From contig JAACJM010000121.1 in assembly GCA_013368315.1 (NCBI GenBank), positions 186,001 through 250,000 on the forward strand: a stretch of DNA of 64,000 bases, given 5' to 3'. A program made the position numbers and the translations under genes. The notes under the pieces are model-generated. The model made no database searches. It worked only from the letters and a program-made list of their open reading frames with translations, and was not told the DNA's origin. Shown here in pieces: positions 9,482-20,754 of the stretch. Source of the stretch: Tetrapyrgos nigripes (taxonomy: Eukaryota > Basidiomycota > Agaricomycetes > Agaricales > Campanellaceae). Position 1 is the stretch's first letter. Each line of letters opens with the position of its first letter.

Positions 9482-11992
9482 ATGGTCCTCTCAGCCTCGT
9501 TCATCTTTCTCGCTCTCGCTCTCTCTGCCTTTACCTCAGCAGCCGATCTCAACTTTGTCTTTAACATTGACAATTCGGTCGTCTCGCCTGATGGTTTCGA
9601 CAGAGCTGGGGTCATCGTCAATGGTATCTATCCCGGTACCCTCATCCAGGCACAGAAGGACGATGTCTTGCACATCACGGCGAACAACAACCTCACTGAC
9701 CCGACTATGAGGTGAGCATATATGGCGCTGAGTCTGGTGCTGTACTGCTTTGACTGATTGCTTTATTCATAGGCGGAGCTTTTCCATTCACTGGCACGGT
9801 TTAGTAAGTCGGTCAATGGGGTTTATGGGCTTGCTTTGACTGATCCTCATTCAACTCATTTTTTCTCTAGTTCCAAATGAGAACGGCTTCCGAAGACGGA
9901 CCAGCATTTGTCAATCAGTGTCCTATCGCTCCACAGCACTCGTACACATACGACAGTACGTCTACGTCTTTCAGACTTCTACTATGACCGTCTAGATGTG
10001 CTAATTTTTAATGCATAGTCCCGCTCAACGGCCAGTCAGGTACTTTCTGGTACCACAGTCACTTATCTTCCCAATACGTTGACGGTCTACGAGGGTAGGT
10101 TCCTTGAAAAGCTTCTTTTCTGATCGAATGGCTGACATCTGAGGGTTCTCCCTATCTAGACCGTTGGTTGTTTATGGTACTTACGTCTTGCCGCGTTTAT
10201 GTGGACGAAGACTCATTCCTTGGCCTATAAATAGATGCCGAAGATCCCCATCTCTCGTTATACGATGTTGATGATGAGAACACTATCATCACGTTAGCTG
10301 ACTGGTATCACTTGCCAGGAATTGGTATTGAGGAAAAATTCCTGAATGAGGCGCCTTTCCATGAACCGGTAAGTATTAGTAGTAAAGATTGCGATTGCTG
10401 CTTTGAAACTTGTTCAACTGACACGCAACCAGATCCCTGACACTGGACTTATCAACGGAATTGGACGTTATAATGTGGGTTCCCCTCATCGTAGTAACCT
10501 TGAGATCAAGTGTTTCTAAGCTTTCTATAGGGAGGCCCGCAAGTTCCTTGGGCCAGGATCAATGTCGAACAGGGTAAACGATACCGTTTGCGTGTTATCA
10601 ACATCTCCGCCTACTCCGCTTTCACTTTCTCCGTTGACGATCACGAACTGAGTGTCATCGAGGTAGGGTCGCCTTTCGGGAATGTCAGCAAAATTCGTTA
10701 CTGATCTGATCGAGTGAAATAGGCTGATGGTATCAGTCATGATCCCGTCACCGTCGATGGATTCAAAATCCTCGTCGCTCAGCGATACTCGGCTGTTTTG
10801 GAAGCCAACCAACCTGTGGACAATTACTGGATCTCTGCTCCGATGACTCTGCAGCACTCTTCGGACAACGATAATTGTAAGCATTTTAGTGAACCATTTG
10901 CCTTGGTAGATTTTCCCTGACGAGACTTCAATTCATCAGTGGACACTGAAAACGTTTTCGCCGTCCTTCATTACGTCGGAGCGGATGATGCGGACCCTAA
11001 AGGAAAGCCAAAGAATCTGGCTACCGTCACCACTGCAACTACATCTGCGAATGTCGTGGATGTAGCTGCTAGTGGCGGACTCAAACTCTTGGACGAGAGT
11101 GATCTTCATCCCGTCTTCAACCCGGAAGCTCCCGGAGGAAGTGGACCCGCAGACAGAGTTATTGATCTCAACTTCCACCGTGACTCAGACACTGGTGAAC
11201 TGGAAGTAAGTAAACGTCTTGTGTGATGTACATCTCTCCCTAACTGGTTGTGATAATTTCAGTGGACTATTAATGGCATCAAATACGAGTCTCCAGATCT
11301 TCCCACCTTGCTCAACATCATAGCTAACAACTTTAGCACCGAGTCACAATTTTCAACATCTGAACACACCTTTGTTCTGAACCGCGACGAGGTCATCGAG
11401 CTGCAAATCCACGGTTCTGCTGATGGGCACACACAGTTAGTACATGACTACTGGCTGAAGGTCTGACTATAAAGTTCTGATCTTTTTCTCTCCTAACAGT
11501 CCATTCCATCTTCACGGTGCGTTCTAATGTTCTTCTTCAACCAGATTACCCTTAACAACTTTTATTCAGGCCATGCATTCTCTGTTGTACAAGCGATGAC
11601 TGGAGCGCCCAACTTTGTCAACCCGCCTCAGAGAGGTAAGTCTACCATTGCCACGTAATCGTTGACCGATATCGATAGTTGAGACCGAGCACTTTAGACG
11701 TCGTCGGTGTTGGAGGGTCTACTGTGATCATTCGCTTCAAGACTGATAACCCCGGGCCCTGGTTCTTGCATTGCCACATCGGTGAGTATACTATACTAGC
11801 CTGGTCGGTCATTGTGAAGAATATCGACTCATCAATGGTGACATTGTAGACTGGCATCTCGTTGCTGGACTTGCCGTTGTCTTCGCTGAAGCTCCTAATG
11901 ACCAAAGGGTCGGACCTCAGTCACAGATCATCAAGCAAGAGTGGCTTGACCTGTGTCCAATCTACCAAGCTCTTCCTGCTGACCTTCAGTAA
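9482..11992 (+). CDS. lcc: Secreted laccase (multicopper oxidase, AA1_1)
   Basis: Fifteen exons join in frame to 549 residues: 9482-9711, 9773-9803, 9871-9955, 10019-10094, 10160-10176, 10235-10368, 10433-10474, 10531-10662, 10723-10876, 10940-11205, 11263-11435, 11500-11516, 11570-11635, 11698-11781, 11850-11992. The N-terminus is a signal peptide (hydrophobic Leu/Ala core, likely cleavage after S-A). All four copper signatures are present: H-W-H-G, W-Y-H-S-H-L, H-P-F-H-L-H-G-H and H-C-H-I-D-W-H-L. The enzyme oxidises phenols while reducing O2 to water outside the cell, in lignin or humus turnover or pigment formation. Ten residues after the T1 Cys stands Leu, where Phe is common in white-rot laccases; this is the class 2 axial ligand and suggests a medium redox potential. 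The gene appears intact. Tiny exons (17 nt, twice) and ~55-65 bp introns are typical of the family. Confidence 0.95.
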
Positions 11993-12790
11993 TAGTCTCT
12001 TTTTTGGGTGTAATTATTTTTTTCTTGGGTTCCTTCAATCGCGCCAAAGACTTGTTTGTTGTCTTATTGGTAGTTGACTGTCTCTGTGAACGACCTTCAC
12101 TGGTTGTCTTGATCCTGTTGATTTATAACGAAAAATGATTGTAAAGATATATATATAGAATGAAGAGTTGGTTTTGAAGTGTTAGAGAACGCCTCAACGC
12201 GTGATGCAGCTTGTGAAATTACAGAGGAAATCAATGGCCTCGATCTTTTCCACCACCGCTATGCATTCTTGAGGAGCTTTGTGGAGGGCACTTTGGTTTT
12301 CTGTGGCAACACGCTTCGGCGAAGCCCTAGACAAATTTAAACAATTCAGCTTGAATTCAACGCTCAATCATGATTCATTCATCGCATAACAAATCAAATC
12401 ACATATCTCCCTCCCACCACACTCTGCGACTGCGTGGCTGCGTCTTATACCACGAACTCGTACTAGCCGTGGCCCGTTACCGTAGCACCCAGTATGAATC
12501 CGAATCCTATGCATATGTACACTCGTTCCTTTCCTTCAATAACACTCGATTTTTTCTTCAACAATTCTAATTTCTTGTTCGTTTTCACCGCCAGTGGCGG
12601 GCTGGAGCCTTGTTCAAGGAGGGTGTAGATACTAGAAGGTGACGTGGACGCCAAAGCCTCAAGGAGAAACCAAGGAGAAACCGATGAGGGCGATGATTCA
12701 TGAAGCGGACACTGACTCAGGTGGCGTTAGTCTTTAGACGGGCGGAGCAGGTCCTCCAGGATGCACCGATACAGCCTAAGGGAAGGAAGT
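11993..12790. other. Laccase 3' flank and intergenic region
   Basis: T-rich stretches just after the laccase stop suit a 3' UTR. No gene is supported here. Confidence 0.4.
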
Positions 12791-12841
12791 GAATGTAGAA
12801 AATTCGAGAAGAAGTTCGAGTGACTAGACTGATGACAAAGT

Positions 12842-15800
12842 TTCAAACTCCGCAAGAAATACCGCGCCAAACTGGGCAACGACGACGCGTCAATCTCCTT
12901 CCACGAAACTCTAAATCGACTTTTTCAGATGAAAAAAGGCGTTTTTGCTTTCTCGACGACGACGGGATACGAGAGGTGTCCCGGATAAGGCGCAAGGTGA
13001 GTTGCTTTATCCGCCTTTTTGCAACTTTTTCTTGTGAAACCAACCAACAACAACAACAGTGTCCCAAATCCTCCGCACCTTCAACACCGGACTCACCCCA
13101 CACACCTCTATCGACCTGCGTATTTCGTAGCAGGAAGTGGTGAGTCAAATGAGTCGCGTTGAAAGAGAGACTAATATAACCTTGCTTGGTTTTTAGGTGC
13201 CACCGGATCTAAACGCCTCCATTCCTCCTCTCAACTCTGCGTCTGAGAGCAACGGCAGCTTCGGCTTCTCCCAACCCCCAAAAAAAGACCACGCGTGGAG
13301 GAATCTATGAAAGAGGGAGAGAAGATTGAGTGTACGATTAATTTTCACGGGGAGGATAGAGTGAGGTTAGGAAGGTGGGTGTGCCTTCACTTTCTTTCAC
13401 GCTTTTTTGGCTTTCATCTCATTCTTCGCTTTCGCTTTCGTTCTTCTCCTTCGCTTTCATTCTCCATTTCTGCTCCCTCCCATACACCCAACCTGATCAA
13501 TCTTCATTACACAGGCCCTCTCCCTCGCAACACCCCCCTCAGACCGATGTTGATGTTTACGGCTACGGAGGGTCCGGGTCCGATGCCTTCAACTTCTATG
13601 GACACGGAGCACAACATCTCTGTCTGGAGAAATGGCGTTGCTGATGCCGACTCCAACTCGACGTCGACGTCGATTACTGCCATGACTACCTCTACCTCAG
13701 CCTCAGCCTCTACCTCAGCAAAGTCATATTATCCTGTGCTCGCCCTCGATATCGGTTCTGGCCGTCCTTCCTGTCGTTCTTTCCCTTCTTCCTCCAATAA
13801 TAACAACAAGAACAATAACGCATCTACACCCGCATCCACATCTTACTCGTCTTCGTCTTTCAATCCCAAACAGGCCAATCTAGAATGTTCCTGGTCCACC
13901 TCCTCCCTCACGTCAGAAGCTTCCCTCGTCCCCACCGAAATCGACATCCCTCCTATCAACTGGGATGATCCGACCGAAGCGAAGGATGAGGGGTTGGGGT
14001 TAGGTATTTTGCGTATTTTGCGTGTGTGGATGAAGCCGAAGTGAAAGACGAAACGAAAGCAAAACCGAAAACCGAAACGAAATCTAAACCCGGCCCAAAG
14101 CAAAAGCTAAAGAAGTGATGCCTTCGATTATGGAGATGGAGGTAGAGGGCGGGGAAGCAGGCGCAGACACAAACGCAGCAACGAATCCGAATCTGAATGC
14201 AGAGTCAACGTCAACACCTCGCAATCGTTCATGGCGGTTAAGGCGCATGGATACGGAGAATCAGACTTTTACCTTAGCCGATGACGGTGAGGCTGAGGCT
14301 CTAGGTTCGGCTTCTGCGACTTCAGCGTCAGCGTCTACGTTTACGTCTACGACGACTACGTCTTCTTCAGTGTCTGCAACTCAAGCTTCTTCAGCGTCGA
14401 CCTCGGCCTCGTCTACGGCTTCATCTTCTTCAGCGTCTACGACGACTACGGCTACGTCTTCTTCTACATCTTCTGCGCCCACTCTCCTTCCCAATCCTAT
14501 TCACGCTCCCCATCACCGTCTCAATCACACTCCCCCCGCCCCGTCCGAGTCGTTCCCCTCTCAGGCCCCCTCACCTCCCGTCTCCTCTCTCTCCAATTCA
14601 TCAATCCATCTGAGATTGAAGAGACGTGGTTGGATATTGATAGAGTTGCGCTGGGGGATATTTGAAGGCTTTGGGCGTTCCCAATGGTAACCAAGACCAA
14701 AACCGAGACCAAGGAAAGGGGAACGGGAACGTGCAAGACCAAGGAAGGAGGAAAGAGACAAAGACAAAGACAGAGATAACGATAACGATAGACCACAACT
14801 GGAACTGGACCGCCACCAGAACGACTTGGTCAGAGGTTTTAGATGCTGTTGGGGGGTGGGGGTTCCTGTGTATAACGAGAACGAGAACAAGAAGGATGGG
14901 ACGGTTAAAGGTGAAGAAGGTGAAGAAGATAAGGGAAAGGAAGAAGATGAAGAAACACACATCTACAATACCCTCTTTGGAACGACATATGCTATTCCAA
15001 AGTATCATCCTTTGAGGAATCATCTCGAGGCACAGATACAGTCGTCTTCACACAACCTTCAGTGCCACCTCCCGCCAATGGCACTGGCTAATCCCCCATC
15101 CATACCAACGTCTTTCACTCCTTGAAGCTGCGACGGATGATAGACAGATTGTTTCGAATTATGTCCATTTGCAGAAGATGTTTGAGAGGGAGGGAGAATG
15201 AGGGAGAAGGATGGTGGTGGTGGTGGTGGTGGTGTCGGTACGGATATGGGTACTACAGTACGGGTGCTGGTGTTGGAAGGAGTTTAGGTGGTGGACGTGG
15301 TGTGCAGGGTGGAGTACGACGGGTGGGGATGGGGATGGGGATGGGGGTGGGGCGGGGATGGAGATGATGTGGATATGAGTGAACCTTTGATTAGCTGGAG
15401 AGACTTGGAAAGGACGAGGACGGGAACGTTGGGCAAAGGAGTTGGGGAGTTCTGGGACGTACGGGTACGGGTACTCTGTCTGGGTTAGAAAGAACTGTGA
15501 CACTTGGGCCAGGGTCTGGGTCTGGGTCTTTTGGTCTTTTGGGACGTTGGACGCGCCGAGTTCGGAGACGCAGATGGGGACGGGGTTGAAGAGGAAGAGC
15601 CACAAAGATGGCATTGGAGATGAGGATAGTCATGGTGAAAGCGACGTTGGCACGGTGAAGAGATGAAGAACCGAATCTGGGTCTGGGTCTGGGGTTGGGG
15701 CTAGTGGGTCTGAGACAACGATCTCGATCTCGATGACGAATGGCACGACCACTGTGACCACTTCATCAATTACCACCACCACCACCACTGCTACTACCCC

Positions 15801-16171
15801 TCAGACTCAGATTCAGGCCAAGCTCCCCGCTCCACGCTCATGCTCACGCCTCCTTCGTCACCTGTAAAGACCAAATCTAATCAACGTCAACGAGAGGAAG
15901 ATGATGATGATGACATTGCCAACGCTGATGCTGATGCTTTCACATCCACATCCGCCTCCACATCTGTTTCTGCCTCTACGTCAATCTCTCAGTCAACCTC
16001 TACCTCTACCTCTCTGTCCACCTCTGTTACCTCGACTTGTACTTGTACAGCCCAGACTTCACTATGCCCTCGATCACAACGTCTACCGGTAGTCCGAAAC
16101 GACAACGTCTAGCCGCATCTGCTTCTGCATCCATCTCCGAGTCCGAGTCCGAGTCTTCTTAGGCTTCACCG
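12842..16171 (+). pseudogene. Decayed Ser/Thr-rich low-complexity gene, function unknown
   Basis: Protein-like stretches appear in changing frames along 3.3 kb. Near 12842-13011 there is a basic helix-like segment (K-L-R-K-K-Y-R-A-K-L-G-N) ending in TAA and a GTGAGT donor. Then come S-Q-I-L-R-T-F-N-T-G-L with an in-frame TAG, and A-W-R-N-L followed by TGA. From 13.5 kb there are long Ser/Thr/Ala runs and acidic patches. Near 15.07 kb H-W-L-I-P-H-P-Y-Q-R-L looks like real ordered protein. At the end P-K-R-Q-R-L, a nuclear-localisation-like motif, precedes an acidic Ser-rich tail with stop TAG-like context near 16160. At least six frame changes cannot be explained by introns. It may have been a nuclear regulatory protein; I do not recognise the family. 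Expansion and contraction of simple repeats could have caused the frame breaks. Confidence 0.5.
15214..15362. repeat. G-rich microsatellites (GGT)n and (GGGGAT)n
   Basis: A TGG/GGT run lies near 15214-15234 and a GGGGAT run near 15328-15362. They sit inside the decayed Ser-rich gene and change its reading frame. Confidence 0.8.
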
Positions 16172-17282
16172 CACCAGCGTCTGCAGCTGTATTTCAAGCT
16201 TCATCATGATCAACATATGCTCTTATCACTTCATGTTACCCACCCCCTCTGCATTCAACTTATTGGTGTCACCTATACCTATACCTTCTCGCGATACTTT
16301 CACCCGTATCCGTATCTACGCCCCCCCGCCCCCCTTTTCTTCAATACGAGTTTCGGTCTTGGCTCTACTAAACAGTTATCATGGTCCTTTTTTTTTCTCG
16401 AAGGCGTTTTCTGTTCTGTTCAAAGTAGAAGTTAAACAAACGAAATCGAAAGTTGTATCATTACATACTCGTACTTATCCTGTATTCTTTTTTTTCTACC
16501 TTTCTTTTTCTTTTTCTTTTTCTTTTTTGTGTTTTGTGTTTTGTGTTTTATGACTCGTACTCACTTTTTCTTGCAAGCGTCCTGATTCTTGTCGTCTCTT
16601 TTGTAGATACTGTATCGATAATTCAGCGTATCTTTTTTTTTCCTCTTGGGCTGCATGCATGATGCGATCCGTTGTACGTACATACATAGATGAGAAGTAC
16701 TCTAGCACTCTAGCACTACTCAATGTCATCTTGCAAGTTGTGATTTGAATTCGTGTAATTTAAAGGGGTGTCTTCGAGGAGATTGCCGAGGTGGTGGGGG
16801 AGTAGCAGGAAGAAAGAATGTTGAACGAACGAGCTCTCTTGCGCTCATGCTTGCCAGGGCGAACAAGTGGAAGATGTCGAGGTCGGAGGATTGCGCATAG
16901 CAACAATGATGTCACAACGATGTGTGTGAACATGGAGGATTGATAGAAATGATGGTTGACTGAGACTCAGTAAAGAAGAAATGACGAGAGTGAGGACGTT
17001 AAACCTCACTGCTTAGGGATATACCCGTCGTATGAAACAAGTAGCATAGTATGATCATTGAAACGTTTCTCCTACTAGTATACTACCGAGCGAAGCAGAT
17101 CTATTGACGTTCCGCTGTGTGATTAGACTCCATTAAAGAAAATCTTTAGCAACGATTATACAAAACCAAATCAGTACAGTACTCAAGTCAACAGAACTAA
17201 CTCATACACTATCCAAGACTACAAAAAAGTAAATACAGAGCAGTAACCAAAAGAACCTTCAAGTCCAACTGTAAATCATTAT
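16172..17282. other. Non-coding stretch with pyrimidine tracts
   Basis: C8-type and T-rich simple tracts occur at 16318-16340 and 16490-16530. No gene is supported. Confidence 0.4.
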
Positions 17283-18038
17283 TTACAACACAACATTAAA
17301 GAATTGCCACGAGTTGAAAACATCGCAATCAGACACGACGGGATATCGACTCGAATCGGAGACGCCGATAATTTGGACGCACTGATCTGGTAAACCATGA
17401 GGATGCATCTGACATGCTCCACCAAGAACAGCGCCAGTAGGATTGGGAAGAGAGGCAGCATTTGGATCGCAGAAGCCACAAGAGAAGTCCCAGAGTTGCT
17501 TTCTGATTTATTAGGAGAAGGAGGTCCGAGTTAGTGAAAAGCATGCATCAGCCAGCGGCGGAAGATAGGGTGCTTACATGTCATCACCAGTATCTGACGC
17601 TTGCTGGAATGTGAGCATATAATCATTGGCTCCCCATCCGAGGTAAGCCACAGCAAGGTTATTGTTGCTGACGTCTCTACGAACATTGAGCGGAGATGAA
17701 AAAATGAAAGGTAGAGCCATCAGTATACACAGTACGATTAAAAGTCGATAAAACACTTACTTGATGATATAGTTCGGATTCGCCTGACCATTTTGTTGCA
17801 AATGGAAATCTGGCTCTGTCCATCCATGAGCGCTATGTGCACGTATAAAATCGCCGGCTTGTGGTGCGGTGGGTACACCCAGCTCGAGGAAAGGATGCTT
17901 GCTGTCAAGGAGTTGAATGGATACACCTTTTCCCATAGCGTTGAGAGTACAATTGGGGCCCTCTTGTAGCTGGCGAGGAAGAAGGGGAGAAGCGAAAGCG
18001 AGAGGTAGAGCGAAGATGAAGTAGTGAGAAAGGAACAT
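17283..18038 (-). CDS. Small secreted protein of unknown family, tandem copy A
   Basis: Three exons read on the minus strand (18038-17761, 17676-17578, 17502-17283) and join in frame to 198 residues. The start was chosen because it gives a clear signal peptide (M-F-L-S-H-Y-F-I-F-A-L) ending before L-P-R-Q, a likely Kex2-like site. The mature part has P-D-F-H-L-Q-Q-N-G-Q-A-N-P, then D-V-S-N-N-N-L-A-V, then Q-L-W-D-F-S-C-G-F-C, and ends F-F-N-V-V-L-stop. Five conserved Cys are shared with copy B. The repeated Q-x-W and short strand-like segments would suit a beta-rich, possibly lectin-like fold, but I do not recognise a named family. The gene is intact and shares intron positions and upstream sequence with its neighbour at 18834-19628, so the pair arose by local duplication. 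Confidence 0.8.
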
Positions 18039-18181
18039 GATCTCGATGTCTTGGCTGGTTGGTTTAGATTTGATTTCAAGTGTTGAGGGAGGTCGGCGAG
18101 ATAAATACTCACGTTTATATGGTTCACTCGCGTAGACCTCTCGTCTAGAATGCATGCATGAGTCTGACGAGAAACCCGACA

Positions 18182-18212
18182 AGTACCGGAGAGCGACGCC
18201 ACCGGCAATGGA
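18182..18212 (-). promoter_or_regulatory. Conserved upstream block, copy A
   Basis: A ~31 bp block containing GGAGAGCGACGCCACCG (plus-strand sense) lies about 145 bp upstream of the copy A start. It is nearly identical to a block about 125 bp upstream of copy B, while the sequence between block and gene has diverged. It may be a retained promoter element. Confidence 0.5.
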
Positions 18213-18833
18213 GATACCCGGCGCGACAGTCGAGTGCAGGACGGGTAATACCAGGTTGGTCCAGGCTGCGTCGAGCTCAAAGAAGCTAAGAATGAACATT
18301 GAACACTTGGAGGTACGTTGTACCTCACCATGGACCAAAGCCAGGCTACGATGGTTCTATAAATTCAATGCTGATGTGCCTATAATGATTCGGAGACTTA
18401 CAATACCTGCCGACTGGCTCGGGGAGAAACAATCCTTCCAGAAAGGATGGTTCTAGAATGGCCACGCTTCATGATTTACACAGAACTACTCAAGTTTGAT
18501 GCAAGTCACCATTAGATACGATCAGACGAACGAAAAGAATTCACATGTTGATATCCAACAGTACTAGTACTTTCCTCATACTCATATTACTGTCCTGCAT
18601 TATACAAAACCCCAGTCAAGTACACGAATCAAACGAACTTCCAAATATACACTGTGAGTTCAAAATCCAAACCCAAAGGAAAATAATTAGAGCTAACATT
18701 GTCGCAAATCCAGAAAGAAAAATTGCAGATCAAAAGTACCGAACAAAGCCTTTAAAGACTCAAACCCATGATCGAACCGTTTATGATGACCACCTCATCC
18801 ACTTCCACTTCCAACGTCACGGTACCGGCGTTA
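18213..18833. other. Spacer between duplicated genes
   Basis: No gene is supported. The distal promoter of copy A and the 3' flank of copy B lie here. Confidence 0.4.
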
Positions 18834-19628
18834 TTACAGCACAACATTAAACACCTGCAGCGGATTGGAAAGATCACAGTCCTCGGGAAACACTACTGGA
18901 AAGGGAGTCCCACGGGCGATGACAACTTGGACGCATGCGTTGGGGACGCTGTGAGGGTGCATCCTACATGATGCGCCCAAGATGGCGCCAGAGCCGGACG
19001 GGAGGGATGCGGCGTTGGGGTTGCAAGAAGAACAGGTAAAGTCCCAGAGCTGGGTTCTAGACGAACGTTGAACGCAGACGAAATAAGGAGGGAAGGAAGG
19101 AGAGGTTAGGTAAGATTTCATGCAAGTGGGAAAGGAAAGGAAAGGTAGAAAAGGCTGGAGACAGATGCTTACGGGTCATTACCACTATTCGAGATTGGCT
19201 CAAGTGTCAGCCTATCACCATTGTCAAATCCGATATAAGTCAGCGCGAGGCTATTATCGCTGACATCTCTGAATAAACGCCCAAGACCAGTACCGTCAGT
19301 CAATACACGAATTGAGTCAAACTGCAAGAAACACTTACGTGATGATATAACTTGGGTTCGCCTGTCCGTTCTGTTGCAAATGGAAGTCTGGCTGTGCGAA
19401 GCCATGTACGCTGTTCACCGCAAGTAGAAAAGCGTCGGGTGCCACAGACGGTGTTGCCAGCTCGAGGAAAGGGAAGTCAGTGCTGGTGTTTACGGGTATC
19501 TGGATAGATACGCCCTTTCCTGCAGGGTTTAGTGTACAGCCTTGTTGGCGAGGAAGAATGGTGGATGCGCCAACACCAACAATAGCAAGAGGAAAAGTGA
19601 GGAGGAGGAGGTATTGAGAAGGAAACAT
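18834..19628 (-). CDS. Small secreted protein of unknown family, tandem copy B
   Basis: Exons 19628-19339, 19268-19173 and 19056-18834 (minus strand) join to 202 residues with the same intron positions as copy A. A signal peptide (M-F-P-S-Q-Y-L-L-L-L) is followed by I-L-P-R-Q, again a Kex2-like dibasic-type site. Shared motifs are D-F-H-L-Q-Q-N-G-Q-A-N-P, D-V-S-D-N-S-L-A-L, Q-L-W-D-F-T-C-S-S-C and a terminal F-N-V-V-L. The proteins differ at many exposed-type positions but keep the Cys, Trp and Gly framework, so both look to be under selection. Function is unknown; a secreted or wall-associated role is inferred from the signal peptide only. Confidence 0.8.
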
Positions 19629-19751
19629 CTCGATAATCTCAAAGTCTTGGTTTCGATTTGAAGTGTCTTGAGTGAGAGGTTGGCTTTTATACTAGGATTT
19701 TATTTCGTGGAGTTCTCCGGCTTAGAATGCAAGTCTCTGTCTGGTTCGGTC

Positions 19752-19783
19752 AGGTACTGGAGAGCGACGCCACCGTCAATGGA
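19752..19783 (-). promoter_or_regulatory. Conserved upstream block, copy B
   Basis: GGAGAGCGACGCCACCG in the same orientation and distance class as in copy A; see 18182-18212. Confidence 0.5.
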
Positions 19784-20048
19784 CGTGTCCTAGCCTCTGC
19801 AGTTGAGTTTAGGACGGGATATATACTACGAGACTGGTCTAGATCGTGTCGAGCTAAGACGGGCCTGAGAGCGTTATCCACAAAGAAGCGTGAAATCAAC
19901 TAATAATAGACGGCGAGGAAGCGCCGAGGCTATGATATTTTGAAGTATCGATGACAGCGAACTAGGGAATGACACGCGCGTATGGTTTTCGGGCGCATAG
20001 CGTTCGCGGGAAGTCCACGGCAGAAATGAGTTTAGCTTTAGTGTTGCT

Positions 20049-20684
20049 GTAATTTGCAGTGTTGCCGGAGTCCGGCCAAGGCCCCATCCCTGAACCGACC
20101 CCGAGGTCCAGGTCCAGTGGCTATGTAAGACCTGACCCGGACCTGGAGGTCCGGGTCGAGGGTCAGAGGCTGAGGAGGAGGGTTGACCCGGTCCGGACCT
20201 TTGGACCTCGGGTGTCGGTATGACCGCGTTTAAGCACTTTAAGCGGCTTCGATGACCTTCTTTTGATCTTTTTGATAGAGGATCTGGTGACCTGAGTTGC
20301 CGTATTGGTTGCCACAGTGCGCTCTCACCAAATTAGCAGTACTCGGAAGATGCCGAGCATGGCCTCGAAGCTGCATAAATGTTGTCACTTGAGTGCAGAC
20401 GCGCTGTGGCTCAGTTATTACAGTCATCATTGTCAGTTTACACAGATACAAGTACTAAATTACATTATTTACAGATTCTAACACTTTTTATGGGTTCTAC
20501 CCTCCAAAAAACTTTTTCTCTATGTGGACCTGGGCTGACCCTGGACCGGCCCTCTTGACCCAGGTCCGCAGGTCCAGGGCCAGGGTCCAGGTAGAGGGTG
20601 GACCGACCCTGTAGGTCCGGGCCAAGGGCCAGAAAATTTGCCTGGACCTGACCCAAACCAGACCTCAGCAACACTGGTAATTTG
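20049..20684. mobile_element. Non-autonomous hAT-like element, 620 bp, with GGTCC-rich ends
   Basis: The element runs 20057-20676. Its left end reads CAGTGTTGCCGGAGTCCGG and its right end, reverse-complemented, CAGTGTTGCTGAGGTCTGG. It is flanked on both sides by the same 8 bp, GTAATTTG (20049-20056 and 20677-20684). The outer 150-170 bp on each side are packed with GGTCC/GGACC words in both orientations (subterminal repeats), and the middle ~300 bp carries no transposase. CAGTG ends and 8 bp duplications indicate the hAT superfamily. The insertion lies just upstream of the P-like transposase pseudogene. Confidence 0.9.
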
Positions 20685-20754
20685 AGCTGGCTCGAACCTC
20701 AAGGTACCTTGAGGCCCCAATATAGAAGCCGAAACACCGGCTTGATGGGAGCAC

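Noticed and set aside
14521..15023. Minus-strand frames with long Ser/Leu/Phe runs
   Set aside because: They are mirror images of the plus-strand simple repeats and have no splice structure or motif.
18039..18338. N-terminal extension of secreted protein A (frame continues upstream of the ATG)
   Set aside because: The signal peptide starts at 18038; the upstream frame is promoter sequence shared with the paralogue, where it is not open.
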